Part shown: piece after piece, positions 37,161-45,229 of the stretch | How the letters are laid out: each line of letters begins with the position of its first letter | How positions within the stretch are numbered: position 1 is the stretch's first letter | Assembly: GCA_965261915.1 (NCBI GenBank) | Contig: CBDHDW010000013.1 | Location: 2,108,001 to 2,172,000, forward strand | Direction: 5' to 3' | DNA: 64,000 bases | DNA from: JAIBDK01 sp965261915 | GTDB taxonomy: Bacteria > Pseudomonadota > Gammaproteobacteria > Arenicellales > Poriferihabitantaceae | The notes under the pieces: generated by a model | The model's input: the letters and a program-made list of their open reading frames with translations, nothing else | What the model was told of the DNA's origin: nothing | Databases searched by the model: none | Translations under genes and position numbers: made by a program

Positions 37161-37238
37161 ATGAACCCACTAAAAAGCATACCCGGCACAATCATTTCAG
37201 GATTTGTCGTCGCCATCGTCATCGCGCTGATTCTTTAG
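37161..37238 (+). CDS. Possible 25-residue single-span membrane peptide
   Basis: ATG with GAGGAAAA about 10 bp upstream; 25 codons (MNPLKSIPGTIISGFVVAIV, then IALIL). One hydrophobic helix of about 16 residues. It immediately precedes the urate-oxidase-N membrane protein gene by 51 bp and could be a small accessory subunit. Evidence is limited to start context and composition. Confidence 0.4.
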   Translation: MNPLKSIPGTIISGFVVAIVIALIL

Positions 37239-37289
37239 TCATCTGCGAACCAACAAAACACAACCAATTTTATTTAGAGGTTTCTTACA

Positions 37290-37784
37290 ATGAACACAGG
37301 GTCTTTAATTGTTTGGCTGCATGTCCTTGCAGGTATTACCTGGATTGGACTGCTATATTACTTCAACTTCATTCAGGTTCCAGCAGCAGCTGAAGCGGCG
37401 GGCGATACAGACGGCCCCGGTCCGGCAGCAATTTCAAAGTATGTTGCACCACGCGCACTACTTTGGTTTCGTTGGGGCGCGGTTGCGACCTGGCTGACCG
37501 GCGCTGCAGCACTGGAATACGTTGGTGGATTTTCTACACACTTCTTCGCCACGGGCGGTGTTAGCGCAATTGGTGTTGGAGCATGGCTGGGTACGATCAT
37601 GCTTTTCAATGTCTGGGTGTTGATCTGGCCAAACCAGAAGAAAATACTGGGTATGGTAGAAGCCAGTGCCGACGAGATCGCCGCCGCTAAAAATACGGCT
37701 TTACTCGCATCACGCACTAACACATTGTTGTCCATTCCGATGGTAATGTGCATGGTTGCACACGGACACGGACTGCCGTTCTAA
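37290..37784 (+). CDS. Urate oxidase N-terminal-like (PuuD-type) membrane protein
   Basis: 164 residues with about four membrane helices and histidine-containing segments (IVWLHVLAGITWIGLLYYFN; MVMCMVAHGHGLPF at the C-terminus). It resembles the membrane domain of PuuD-type urate hydroxylases (Urate_ox_N) but lacks the C-terminal cytochrome c domain, so urate oxidation should not be assumed. It is the first chromosomal gene after the IS cluster. Confidence 0.7.
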   Translation: MNTGSLIVWLHVLAGITWIGLLYYFNFIQVPAAAEAAGDTDGPGPAAISKYVAPRALLWFRWGAVATWLTGAAALEYVGGFSTHFFATGGVSAIGVGAWLGTIMLFNVWVLIWPNQKKILGMVEASADEIAAAKNTALLASRTNTLLSIPMVMCMVAHGHGLPF

Positions 37785-37811
37785 GACTGCCGTTTTAGCG
37801 TTTTTATCCCT

Positions 37812-37840
37812 GAGCCCGGGCAGCGCTCGCTGCCCGGCTC
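37812..37840 (+). terminator. GC-rich hairpin after the PuuD-like gene
   Basis: GAGCCCGGGCAGC pairs with GCTGCCCGGCTC with one bulge around a GCTC-type loop. It lies 28 bp after the stop codon. The T run is poor, so termination strength is uncertain. Confidence 0.45.
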
Positions 37841-37936
37841 GATTCACTCCCTTCACATCCGATTTTTTCACGCTCTCAAGCTGGTATTGGGCAGCACAAG
37901 AACTACTCACCATTTGGTTTTCAGCGAATATCAGAC

Positions 37937-38278
37937 ATGGATAACCCTCATTTCAAAAAGTTGCTCGAATCACGAAAGCAGGTGCTTCAATCGCTCGCCG
38001 AGTCTTCTCAGGCAGGCACTGAAACCGTTGAGCTCGACCAATCAAAAGTTGGCAGGTTGTCGCGAATGGACGCGATGCAAATGCAGCAGATGAATCTTGA
38101 GACAAATCGGCGCCGCCAACGGGAACTTGTTGCTCTGGATGCTGCTCTAAGCAGAATTGAAGAGGATAACTACGGTTATTGTGGCGTATGCGATGAGGAA
38201 ATTGATCCGAAACGACTCGAAATTGACCTGGTCGCCGTTCTTTGCATAAACTGCGCAAACAAGCAGGAAACCCGATAA
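37937..38278 (+). CDS. DksA/TraR-family zinc-finger protein
   Basis: 113 residues. N-terminal coiled-coil region, then the C4 zinc finger YCGVCDEEIDPKRLEIDLVA with CINC about 21 residues later. DksA-type proteins enter the RNA polymerase secondary channel and modify initiation. It is shorter than DksA (about 150) and lacks the typical DxxDxA tip; a DRMD-like segment (LSRMDAMQMQQMN) occupies the position. Thus a DksA-like regulator or relative of TraR/YbiI. Confidence 0.8.
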   Translation: MDNPHFKKLLESRKQVLQSLAESSQAGTETVELDQSKVGRLSRMDAMQMQQMNLETNRRRQRELVALDAALSRIEEDNYGYCGVCDEEIDPKRLEIDLVAVLCINCANKQETR

Positions 38279-38297
38279 CAGATTAACGAGCGATAAT

Positions 38298-38936
38298 ATG
38301 TTTGCATTTTCCAAGCCCCAATCGATAGCTGACCGCGAGCAGGCACTAGCCGATCGCGAAACCGAAATGGCCGTGCCCGAACGCCATTTTGTCAATCAAA
38401 ACCCGATTAAAGGCGCCTTTCCCGAGCACCTTCAGACAGCCGTTTTTGGTATGGGTTGTTTTTGGGGGGCTGAGCGTATTTTCTGGCAGATGGATGGGGT
38501 GTACAGCACAGCGGCGGGCTATGCCGGCGGCTCTACGCGAAATGCAACATACCAGGATGCATGCTCGGGCTTATCTGGGCATGCTGAAGTGGTACTGGTG
38601 GTATTTGATCCTGCGAAACTGAGCTATCGGCAACTCCTCACCCTGTTTTGGGAATCGCACGATCCTACCCAGGGGATGCGCCAGGGCAACGATGTTGGAA
38701 CTCAATATCGCTCCGCAATTTATACCTACAGCGATGAGCAATTAGCGCTCGCAAAAGCGACGCGTGCAAGTTATGAAAAAGATTTGGCGAATTCCGGTTT
38801 AACTGCGATTACGACGGAAATTCGCGAGGCCCCAGAGTTTTTCTACGCTGAAGAATACCACCAACAATATTTGGCAAAGAACCCCGGTGGGTATTGCGGG
38901 ATTGGTGGAACGGGTGTGAGCTGCAGTCCGGGCTAG
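38298..38936 (+). CDS. msrA: Peptide methionine sulfoxide reductase A
   Basis: Reduces methionine-S-sulfoxide in proteins. 212 residues with the catalytic motif FGMGCFWGAERIFW, the glutamate-containing SGHAEVVLVVFDP, DPTQGMRQGNDVGTQYRS, and C-terminal resolving cysteines in GYCGIGGTGVSCSPG. Length and the N-terminal extension match the E. coli-type enzyme. 19 bp after the DksA-like gene. Confidence 0.95.
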   Translation: MFAFSKPQSIADREQALADRETEMAVPERHFVNQNPIKGAFPEHLQTAVFGMGCFWGAERIFWQMDGVYSTAAGYAGGSTRNATYQDACSGLSGHAEVVLVVFDPAKLSYRQLLTLFWESHDPTQGMRQGNDVGTQYRSAIYTYSDEQLALAKATRASYEKDLANSGLTAITTEIREAPEFFYAEEYHQQYLAKNPGGYCGIGGTGVSCSPG

Positions 38937-38951
38937 ACCAAAAAACAGGTT

Positions 38952-39293
38952 TTAAGATTTTAACGGCTGTAGCGGTGGCATTGGAAAAAGAGATATGTTG
39001 CCGCCATCAACGCTGCTGCCATTTTCAATAATTTTGTTCACGCCTTCTTTGTCAACCTCATCAATTCGCACGACCGAATGTAGAGGAATATAAGTACGAT
39101 TCACCGCGCTAAATTCCTGCTTTAGCTTTTCTTCGGAAGGATCAACTACGAGCTTTGAGCGCTCACCAAATATAATTTCCGCAACTTCGATGAACGCATA
39201 CATATGGCTTTGCGAAACTTCTCGCGCATAAAGCTCATACAGCTTCCCCTGGTTGTGGAACTGAATCTTGTAAATGTTTTTCTGTTTGTTCAT
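38952..39293 (-). CDS. DUF1820-family protein
   Basis: 113 residues matching the small DUF1820 family of gammaproteobacteria: YKIQFHNQGKLYELYAREVS, FIEVAEIIFGERSKLVVDPS, EEKLKQEFSAVNRTYIPLHS. Function unknown; cytosolic by composition. It ends 15 bp from the convergent msrA gene. Confidence 0.8.
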   Translation of the reverse strand: MNKQKNIYKIQFHNQGKLYELYAREVSQSHMYAFIEVAEIIFGERSKLVVDPSEEKLKQEFSAVNRTYIPLHSVVRIDEVDKEGVNKIIENGSSVDGGNISLFPMPPLQPLKS

Positions 39294-39347
39294 GCGCTAG
39301 AATCGGTTGATTAAACTGGATTATATCATCTCTCGGATTGCTAACTA

Positions 39348-40793
39348 ATGGCGCGACTCTCATTTTTCAAACCTTTGTTGTTGAGACTGTTTTTGGGGTC
39401 TTTGCCAGCATTCATCGGTGTGACACCGGTTCATGCAAACTCGCTTCCAGAGCGGATTTCTCAGCAACTGAAGCGGTATGGAATTGCACATAGTGCCGTC
39501 AGTATCGATGTGCGCGAAGCTGCGACCAATAAAACGGTGCTGTCGATGAACAGCGACCAGCCACGCAACCCCGCTTCGGTCATCAAACTGCTAACAACCT
39601 TATCCGCACTGGAAATTCTCGGTCCGGATTACACCTGGAAAACCCGTTTTCTGCTGGATGGAAGTTTGCAGGACGATACTCTGAACGGCAATCTGGTTTT
39701 TCAGGGCGGCGGTGATCCGTTCCTTACGGTAGATCGTCTCTGGCATCAGGTCCTGTCAATTCGCCAACGCGGCATTCGACATATTACTGGAAAGCTCATC
39801 ATTGATAACGCTCTTTTCAGTTTGTCGCCGCATGACCCAGCGGCATTCGACAAGCAGCCAGCCCGTCTTTATAACGTCGGTGCGGACGCCGCACTGGTTA
39901 ATTTTTCCGCCACACGTTTTGTTGTTCACCCTGTGGGGAATGGTATTTCCGTTTCCGCCGACCCGCCAATGTATGGGCTCAAAATTGTGAATAAGCTAGA
40001 GTCCGCTCGAGGAAAATGTATAAGCAAAAATTCCGGCTGGCACTATGCAGTGGATAGAAGTGCCGAACAAATCACCGTTACATTCACTGGCAGTTACCGG
40101 AGCCGCTGCGGCCAACACTCCATCGCTCGCGCCTTCATCGACAACAATGACTATACTTATCGGCTGTTCAAATATCTCTGGCAGCAAAGCGATGGCAAAC
40201 TGGAGGGGGGTTACGCAGTAGCCAAAAGCCCTGACGATGCAATTGAATTGCTGACCTATCCATCTGAGCCACTAGCTGACATTATTACCAGCATTAACAA
40301 ATACAGCAACAATGTGATGACACGAAATCTGTTTCTCAGCATTGATGCACAAAAGGCAGATGAGCCTGCTACGTTGGAGGGAGCACGCGCAATGCTGGCT
40401 AACTGGCTCGTCGTGAATGGTCTCTCGACACCGGGTTTGTTTGTAGACAATGGTTCCGGTCTGTCACGTAAAACCCGCATTTCAAGCCGCAGTCTGGCGG
40501 ACCTGCTTCATCATGGCTGGAACAGTAACTATCGGCCAGAGTTCCTGTCTTCACTGTCTTTAACCGCGCTGGACGGAACCATGCGCAAGCGCCTGCATGA
40601 TAGTGGTTTACAAGGCCGGGCGAGAATCAAGACCGGACTTATCAAAGGCGTTCGAAGCATGGCCGGCTACGTCAATTCACGAAACAATCGCCAATACATT
40701 GTTTCGATGATGATTGAAACCGGAAAAGTAAACTACTGGAACGGCAATGAAATCCAAGATGCGCTGCTGAAATGGATTTACGCGCGGGAATAG
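39348..40793 (+). CDS. dacB: D-alanyl-D-alanine carboxypeptidase/endopeptidase (PBP4)
   Basis: Periplasmic peptidoglycan hydrolase of peptidase family S13. 481 residues with a signal peptide (cleavage near VHA-NS). Active-site motifs: SVIK in NPASVIKLLTTLSALE (SxxK, Ser near 70), SNN in NKYSNNVMTRNLFL, and KTG in ARIKTGLIKGVRSMAGYV. The long insert between SxxK and SxN is typical of PBP4. Its last 16 bp overlap the tail of the convergent GFA pseudogene. Confidence 0.94.
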   Translation: MARLSFFKPLLLRLFLGSLPAFIGVTPVHANSLPERISQQLKRYGIAHSAVSIDVREAATNKTVLSMNSDQPRNPASVIKLLTTLSALEILGPDYTWKTRFLLDGSLQDDTLNGNLVFQGGGDPFLTVDRLWHQVLSIRQRGIRHITGKLIIDNALFSLSPHDPAAFDKQPARLYNVGADAALVNFSATRFVVHPVGNGISVSADPPMYGLKIVNKLESARGKCISKNSGWHYAVDRSAEQITVTFTGSYRSRCGQHSIARAFIDNNDYTYRLFKYLWQQSDGKLEGGYAVAKSPDDAIELLTYPSEPLADIITSINKYSNNVMTRNLFLSIDAQKADEPATLEGARAMLANWLVVNGLSTPGLFVDNGSGLSRKTRISSRSLADLLHHGWNSNYRPEFLSSLSLTALDGTMRKRLHDSGLQGRARIKTGLIKGVRSMAGYVNSRNNRQYIVSMMIETGKVNYWNGNEIQDALLKWIYARE

Positions 40794-41105
40794 AATTCAA
40801 TTGGTTTTTCGTAGTCCTCTGCTTCAGCTTCAAACTGAGGCTCGGTTAGTTGGTTTTTAATCCAGTTGTGTGCGCTCCGTGTCCAGATGCGGGCAACTGG
40901 TTTTAAGTTTTTTGCGTTATCGAAAGTTCCGCCTTTGATACTCAATATGGAATCTTCCTCACCGCTGGCGTGATGCAGTCGGCTACCGAAATTCCGAATG
41001 CGCTGGATGACGGCTTCTGGCAGTCAATACAATGGCAGGTGTAAACCAGCACAGGAGCCGATTTCAAAGCAAACCGAATTGCGCCGCATTGACAACCGCC
41101 AGATC
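40778..41105 (-). pseudogene. Internally deleted GFA-family (CENP-V fold) gene
   Basis: The reverse strand encodes the zinc motifs of glutathione-dependent formaldehyde-activating (GFA) proteins: GGCQCGAIRFALKSAPVLVY and CHCIDCQKPSSSAFG. The frame then shifts to RLHHASGEEDSILSIKGGTF, KPVARIWTRSAHNWI and ends EDYEKPIEFYSRA. About 40 central residues are missing and no start codon remains (an in-frame stop precedes GGCQC). This accounts for the 324-bp gap between dacB and the hydrolase gene. Confidence 0.8.
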
Positions 41106-41116
41106 AGGAGTTCGAA

Positions 41117-41977
41117 TTACTCATTTTCCAAAAACGCCTTAATCGGATCGGCGACAATCTTCGCATTATCAAGATGAACGTGATGTCCTCCCGGCACTTC
41201 GACAACCGTTAAATTTTTGATCGCCGCTATACGCTTTTTAGTTGAGTCTCGCTTCGCAATCAGCCCCTCTCTGGCCAACACCAATAAAGTCTTCGCTTCT
41301 ATCCCTGACAAAATGGACAGCACTTTTTGCTGGCTCATATAAATTGGTGAGTGCTGCTTTAGTCGACTATCACTCAACACCGTCGCACCGTCACCATCCC
41401 GGGACGTACCGCGACTTAATAGCGTCTCAACGCTGCAGCGCTCGATTTCCCCTGCCGCCAGACGCTTTTCGATCAAACGATCCCACGACGGGTAGTAACG
41501 CGGCCCTGCGGTAACAGCCTGCGGTAAATAGGACATCGACTTTCGCAATTGAGAGAGGCTGTCATCAGCCTTTCCGGAAATAGGGCCAATCCCGTCGATC
41601 AAAATCAGGCGGTTTACTTTTTCAGGAAAAGCTGCCGCAAACGTTGCGCAAATACCCGCACCAAGGGAATGCCCAACCAGATCACAAGACTCGATCCCCA
41701 GAGACTGCATCGCTCGATACAAATCTCCAATATAATCAGTGAAGTGATAAACTCCGCCGGGAGGACGCGGTGCAGATTTGCCATGACCAGGCATATCCAG
41801 ACACTGCCAGTAAAATTGGCTGAGTTCAGCAGCAAGCGGGATAAAGCTCGCTGCATTGTCGAGCCAGCCATGCACCGCCACAATCGATTCACCATCAGAT
41901 TGACCAAGCCCTAAGCCGGCAAGATTGCCGGTTAGACCTACGAGTTCCAGTTCAGTTTGTGCAAGGGGTATGGACAT
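41117..41977 (-). CDS. Alpha/beta-hydrolase
   Basis: 286 residues from ATG 41977 (MSIPLAQTELELVGL). Alpha/beta-hydrolase landmarks: HGWLDNAASFIPLA (oxyanion region), DMPGHGKSAPRPPGG, the nucleophile elbow CDLVGHSLGAGICATFAA (Ser near 109) and catalytic His in VPGGHHVHLDNAK. Sequence most resembles MhpC/YbfF-type esterases and serine hydrolase-like proteins. Substrate unknown. Confidence 0.85.
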   Translation of the reverse strand: MSIPLAQTELELVGLTGNLAGLGLGQSDGESIVAVHGWLDNAASFIPLAAELSQFYWQCLDMPGHGKSAPRPPGGVYHFTDYIGDLYRAMQSLGIESCDLVGHSLGAGICATFAAAFPEKVNRLILIDGIGPISGKADDSLSQLRKSMSYLPQAVTAGPRYYPSWDRLIEKRLAAGEIERCSVETLLSRGTSRDGDGATVLSDSRLKQHSPIYMSQQKVLSILSGIEAKTLLVLAREGLIAKRDSTKKRIAAIKNLTVVEVPGGHHVHLDNAKIVADPIKAFLENE

Positions 41978-42160
41978 GTTAGTTGGATTTTTTCGAGACA
42001 AAAAAGATCATACGATAAAGAAAAGTGAAAAACAGGTTTGTCATTCAAACGGATTTGCATTATCTTATATAGAAATAATTAAGTGTATTAAAAATTATCA
42101 TTAATATTTTTAATATTGGTTTGCCAAATAGTTGGCTTTGTTTTTGGAGAATTTTACAAA

Positions 42161-43519
42161 ATGAGTGAAAAAGATGCCTCAACCGATTCTTTTACGATTA
42201 CCGACAATAGCACAGGTGAATCCTGGAGAATGCCTGCGCGCGTTGGCACCATGGGCAACCGACTGATCGATATCAAATCACTTTACGGTGAAACCGGCGT
42301 GTTAACTTACGATCCGGGGTTTACTTCCACCGCTTCCTGTAAGTCCGATATTACTTTTATCAATGGCAGCGAAGGAATACTGCTGCATCGTGGATATTCC
42401 ATTGATGAGCTCGCCGAGAAAAGTAATTTCATGGAAACCTGTTACCTGCTGTTGTACGGAAACCTGCCAACACCGGAAGAAAGGGTCTCATTTGACGCTG
42501 ATATCAAAAATCACACGCTGATACACGAACAACTTGCGAGCTTTTATTCCGGTTTTATGCGCAACGCCCACCCAATGGCGATAATGGTAGGTGTTGTTGG
42601 TGCGCTTTCTGCATTTTATCACGACAGTATCGATATCACGGATATTGAACAAAGACGTCTCGCGGCACATCGCCTAATCGCGAAGATGCCCACCATCGGC
42701 GCATGTGCGTTTAAATATTCTCTCGGGCTGCCCTTTCCAACACCGAGAAATGATCTGACCTATTCAGAAAACCTGCTGCAAATGATGTTCTCGAATCCTG
42801 CAGAGGACTACGAAATCAATCCGGTTTTGGCTGATGCCATAGACAAGCTGCTGATTCTGCATGCCGATCACGAACAAAATGCGTCGACATCAACCGTTCG
42901 TCTGGCAGGCTCGTCAGGGGCGAATCCATATGCCTGTATTGCATCAGGAATCGCTTCGTTGTGGGGGCCGGCGCACGGTGGCGCGAATGAGGCGGTTCTG
43001 AAAATGCTTGATGAAATAGGGTCGGTAGATCAAATCGACAAGTACCTCGCAAAAGCCCAGGATAAAAATGACAATTTCCGACTAATGGGGTTTGGTCATC
43101 GGGTATACAAAAACCACGATCCACGCGCGACGGTGATGCGTAAAACCTGTCACGATGTACTAACTACGCTTGGTATTCAGAACCCGCAACTCGAACTGGC
43201 GATGAAGCTGGAAGAAATCGCCCTGAAAGATGATTACTTTATCGAGAAAAAGTTGTATCCCAATGTCGATTTCTATTCAGGCATTATCATGAAAGCGATG
43301 GGTTTCCCTACTTCCATGTTCACCGTAATGTTCGCCATTGGCAGAACCGTAGGCTGGATCTCACACTGGAAGGAAATGCTGGTCGATGATGAGCAAAAAA
43401 TTGGCCGACCACGCCAACTCTATCTCGGGTCGCAAAAGCGCCCTTATGCGCCTGTTGAAAAACGCGGCCACAGCGAAAAGAAAGTCAGCTGGTCCTGGCT
43501 TTGGGGTGGAAAGGGCTAG
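42161..43519 (+). CDS. gltA: Citrate synthase (type II)
   Basis: Condenses acetyl-CoA and oxaloacetate; entry to the TCA cycle. 452 residues from ATG 42161 with GGAGA upstream; the open frame reaches 42116 but adds nothing family-like. Motifs: TYDPGFTSTASCKS, FINGSEGILLHRGY, DHEQNASTSTVRLAGSSGAN (catalytic His), MGFGHRVYKNHDPRA and the C-terminal RPRQLYLGSQKRPYAPVEKR. The 420-plus length and this C-terminus indicate the hexameric NADH-inhibited Gram-negative type. Confidence 0.96.
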   Translation: MSEKDASTDSFTITDNSTGESWRMPARVGTMGNRLIDIKSLYGETGVLTYDPGFTSTASCKSDITFINGSEGILLHRGYSIDELAEKSNFMETCYLLLYGNLPTPEERVSFDADIKNHTLIHEQLASFYSGFMRNAHPMAIMVGVVGALSAFYHDSIDITDIEQRRLAAHRLIAKMPTIGACAFKYSLGLPFPTPRNDLTYSENLLQMMFSNPAEDYEINPVLADAIDKLLILHADHEQNASTSTVRLAGSSGANPYACIASGIASLWGPAHGGANEAVLKMLDEIGSVDQIDKYLAKAQDKNDNFRLMGFGHRVYKNHDPRATVMRKTCHDVLTTLGIQNPQLELAMKLEEIALKDDYFIEKKLYPNVDFYSGIIMKAMGFPTSMFTVMFAIGRTVGWISHWKEMLVDDEQKIGRPRQLYLGSQKRPYAPVEKRGHSEKKVSWSWLWGGKG

Positions 43520-43525
43520 GTCTGA

Positions 43526-43563
43526 AAAAGACCCTGCCACAAAACTTTTTAACGCGGTCTTTT
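43526..43563 (+). terminator. Likely gltA terminator
   Basis: AAAAGACC (43526-43533) pairs with GGTCTTTT (43556-43563) around a 22-nt loop, just after the gltA stop; the downstream arm supplies the T run. Moderate stability only. Confidence 0.4.
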
Positions 43564-43599
43564 ACATAACACCACCCCAAGGTGGCGTACAATTCGCTT

Positions 43600-43854
43600 A
43601 TGCGCACCTGGATATACAAAGGCAGTCAAAAGCAAAACACGTATTTGTACATTGACAAAAAGGATTGCTTTGACAAAGTGCCTGAGACACTGCTGAAGAT
43701 CATGGGCGAGTTCTCATTAGTGGTTGATATCGAGCTCGATAAACACCGCAAACTAGCCCAGGCTAATTCGAGCGATGTTCTGAAAAGCCTGCAACAACAA
43801 GGTTACTATCTGCAACTGCCGCCCGGGGATGAAAAGCCAGAACGACTATGCTAA
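43600..43854 (+). CDS. ycgL: YcgL domain protein
   Basis: 84 residues from ATG 43600 (MRTWIYKGSQKQNTYLYIDK). The YcgL family is small, gammaproteobacterial and of unknown function; VPETLLKIMG and LDKHRKLAQA are typical. An in-frame start at 43582 is less likely because MRTWIYKG matches the family N-terminus. Overlaps the next gene by 7 bp. Confidence 0.88.
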   Translation: MRTWIYKGSQKQNTYLYIDKKDCFDKVPETLLKIMGEFSLVVDIELDKHRKLAQANSSDVLKSLQQQGYYLQLPPGDEKPERLC

Positions 43855-44204
43855 CGAAAATATTTTTCACCATCGTTGTGATTATCGTTGTCGCGCTGGT
43901 GTTTCGTACAAAAACTGCGCCCAAAGCGAAAGTGGTTGAATCAGCTGATCAGGAAGGCTCGCTTTCTGTGCGAACCATCGCTTACGCCATTATCGCCGTT
44001 CTGATTGTGGTGTCGTCAACTATTTATTTCTTCAAGTATCAATCCGACAATACCATCGTCAACATCAAGGTAATTTCCGAAGACGGTAGCAGCACGGTGT
44101 ATCAGGCTTATCAAAAAGAAATAAAAGGCCGGAAGTTCCTGACCCTGGATAATCGACAGGTTACTCTGGGCGAAAGCGACCGCGTGGAAATGGAAAATAA
44201 TTAG
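43848..44204 (+). CDS. Conserved small membrane protein
   Basis: 118 residues with two membrane helices (KIFFTIVVIIVVALVF near 4-19; VRTIAYAIIAVLIVVSSTIY near 42-61) and a C-terminal soluble domain that is probably periplasmic. I do not recognise a named family. Start overlaps ycgL; stop abuts the rhomboid gene, so the three are probably co-transcribed. Confidence 0.75.
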   Translation: MLTKIFFTIVVIIVVALVFRTKTAPKAKVVESADQEGSLSVRTIAYAIIAVLIVVSSTIYFFKYQSDNTIVNIKVISEDGSSTVYQAYQKEIKGRKFLTLDNRQVTLGESDRVEMENN

Positions 44205-44801
44205 GTGGAGAAATACCCTCCCGCCACACTGGCACTGGTTTTTGTATCGGTTGCGATTTATCTGCTCACCATACTGGGTTTTCGCGAGCAGTTAATACCA
44301 CCCCTGCTTATCTCCGAATACATTCGACCGACGCTGCCAGAGATTTTTAGTGGACAGATTTGGCGTTTGTTTTCACCGATGTTTTTGCACTTCAGTATCT
44401 TCCATATCGTCTTTAATATGCTTTGGACGCTGGAGTTTGGACGTGTTATAGAAATGCGTCAGGGGGCATCTTCGCTGATACTCGTGAGCCTGATAATCAG
44501 TGTCGCTTCCAATCTGGCGCAATACTTTGTCTCGGGTCCGGTTTTCGGCGGCATGTCTGGGGTTATCTACGGTTTGTTTGGCTATATCTGGATACAAAGT
44601 TTGCTTAGCCCGGGTTTTGGTATTCGACTGAATCCGGTTATCGTCAAACTGTTGTTTGGCTGGTTTCTGTTATGTTGGAGCGGAATTCTGGAAAAATTTT
44701 TCGGCATTGCTATCGCCAATACCGCACACACCGCAGGTTTGATCAGTGGATTAATTCTTGGATTACTTGCCTGTGCCATCGCCCGGCTTTCGACTCGGTG
44801 A
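44205..44801 (+). CDS. Rhomboid intramembrane serine protease
   Basis: 198 residues with six predicted membrane helices. Catalytic serine in FGGMSGVIYGLFGY (GxSG) and histidine in NTAHTAGLISGLILG; the FSPMFLHFSIFHIVFNMLWT segment with its H and N is also conserved. Begins with GTG directly after the preceding TAG. Cleaves membrane proteins; the neighbour's second domain could be a partner, but this is inference. Confidence 0.92.
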   Translation: MEKYPPATLALVFVSVAIYLLTILGFREQLIPPLLISEYIRPTLPEIFSGQIWRLFSPMFLHFSIFHIVFNMLWTLEFGRVIEMRQGASSLILVSLIISVASNLAQYFVSGPVFGGMSGVIYGLFGYIWIQSLLSPGFGIRLNPVIVKLLFGWFLLCWSGILEKFFGIAIANTAHTAGLISGLILGLLACAIARLSTR

Positions 44802-44824
44802 AGCCGCATAATCCCGTTAACCAC

Positions 44825-44853
44825 TTGCCATGAGCGGCAACAATCGGTACATT
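44825..44853 (+). promoter_or_regulatory. Putative promoter of the T-box/ileS transcript
   Basis: TTGCCA (44825-44830), a 17-bp spacer and TACATT (44848-44853) fit a sigma-70 promoter. A start near 44860 would place transcription just ahead of T-box stem I at 44871. Confidence 0.5.
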
Positions 44854-44870
44854 CCGGAACAGGCGTAGAA

Positions 44871-45173
44871 GGGGACGAGTAATCGATCCGTTTCAGGCCA
44901 GTAAAGCTGGCAAGCGATCCGGAGATAGTGCAAGCCCGAACTGAAACCCCGATGAAAATCACCCCTGAGCTGCTGACCGAAAGGGTTGTTTCAAAAACGA
45001 AATAATCTCAATAGATTCAGCCGGCATGCTACCGATAACAGGCGCGAGTGGATAATTGTCTACTTATTGAGAACTGAGCTGCGAAGCTCTGTTGAATCCG
45101 GGTGGTACCGCGAGCCAGAATAGATCGCCCCGGAGTTAGCATGGTTATTCCGTGCCAACTCCGGGGCTTTTTT
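44871..45173 (+). ncRNA. T-box riboswitch, isoleucine specifier
   Basis: A full T-box leader architecture is visible. Stem I: GGGG (44871-44874) pairs with CCCC (44962-44965), and GTTTCAG (44890-44896) with CTGAAAC (44941-44947). Between them lie ACGAGTA on the 5' side and GATGAAAATCA on the 3' side, with the Ile codon ATC at 44958-44960 as specifier. GCCAG/CTGGC forms an upper helix. Stem II/III sequence follows, then the T-box motif GGGTGGTACCGCG (45100-45112), which matches the consensus antiterminator, and a strong terminator. Uncharged tRNA-Ile should stabilise the antiterminator and allow ileS expression. T-boxes are normally found in Gram-positive bacteria and a few other groups, so this one in a gammaproteobacterium is unusual. 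Confidence 0.93.
45128..45173 (+). terminator. T-box-controlled intrinsic terminator
   Basis: CCCCGGAGTT (45128-45137) pairs perfectly with AACTCCGGGG (45157-45166), followed by C and six T. The 5' arm and upstream bases can instead pair with the T-box motif region to form the antiterminator. Confidence 0.93.
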
Positions 45174-45229
45174 ATTGCCTGATTTGGTCGTCGTAATAAC
45201 CCTTTTTAACCCGTTGCGAACGAAACATA

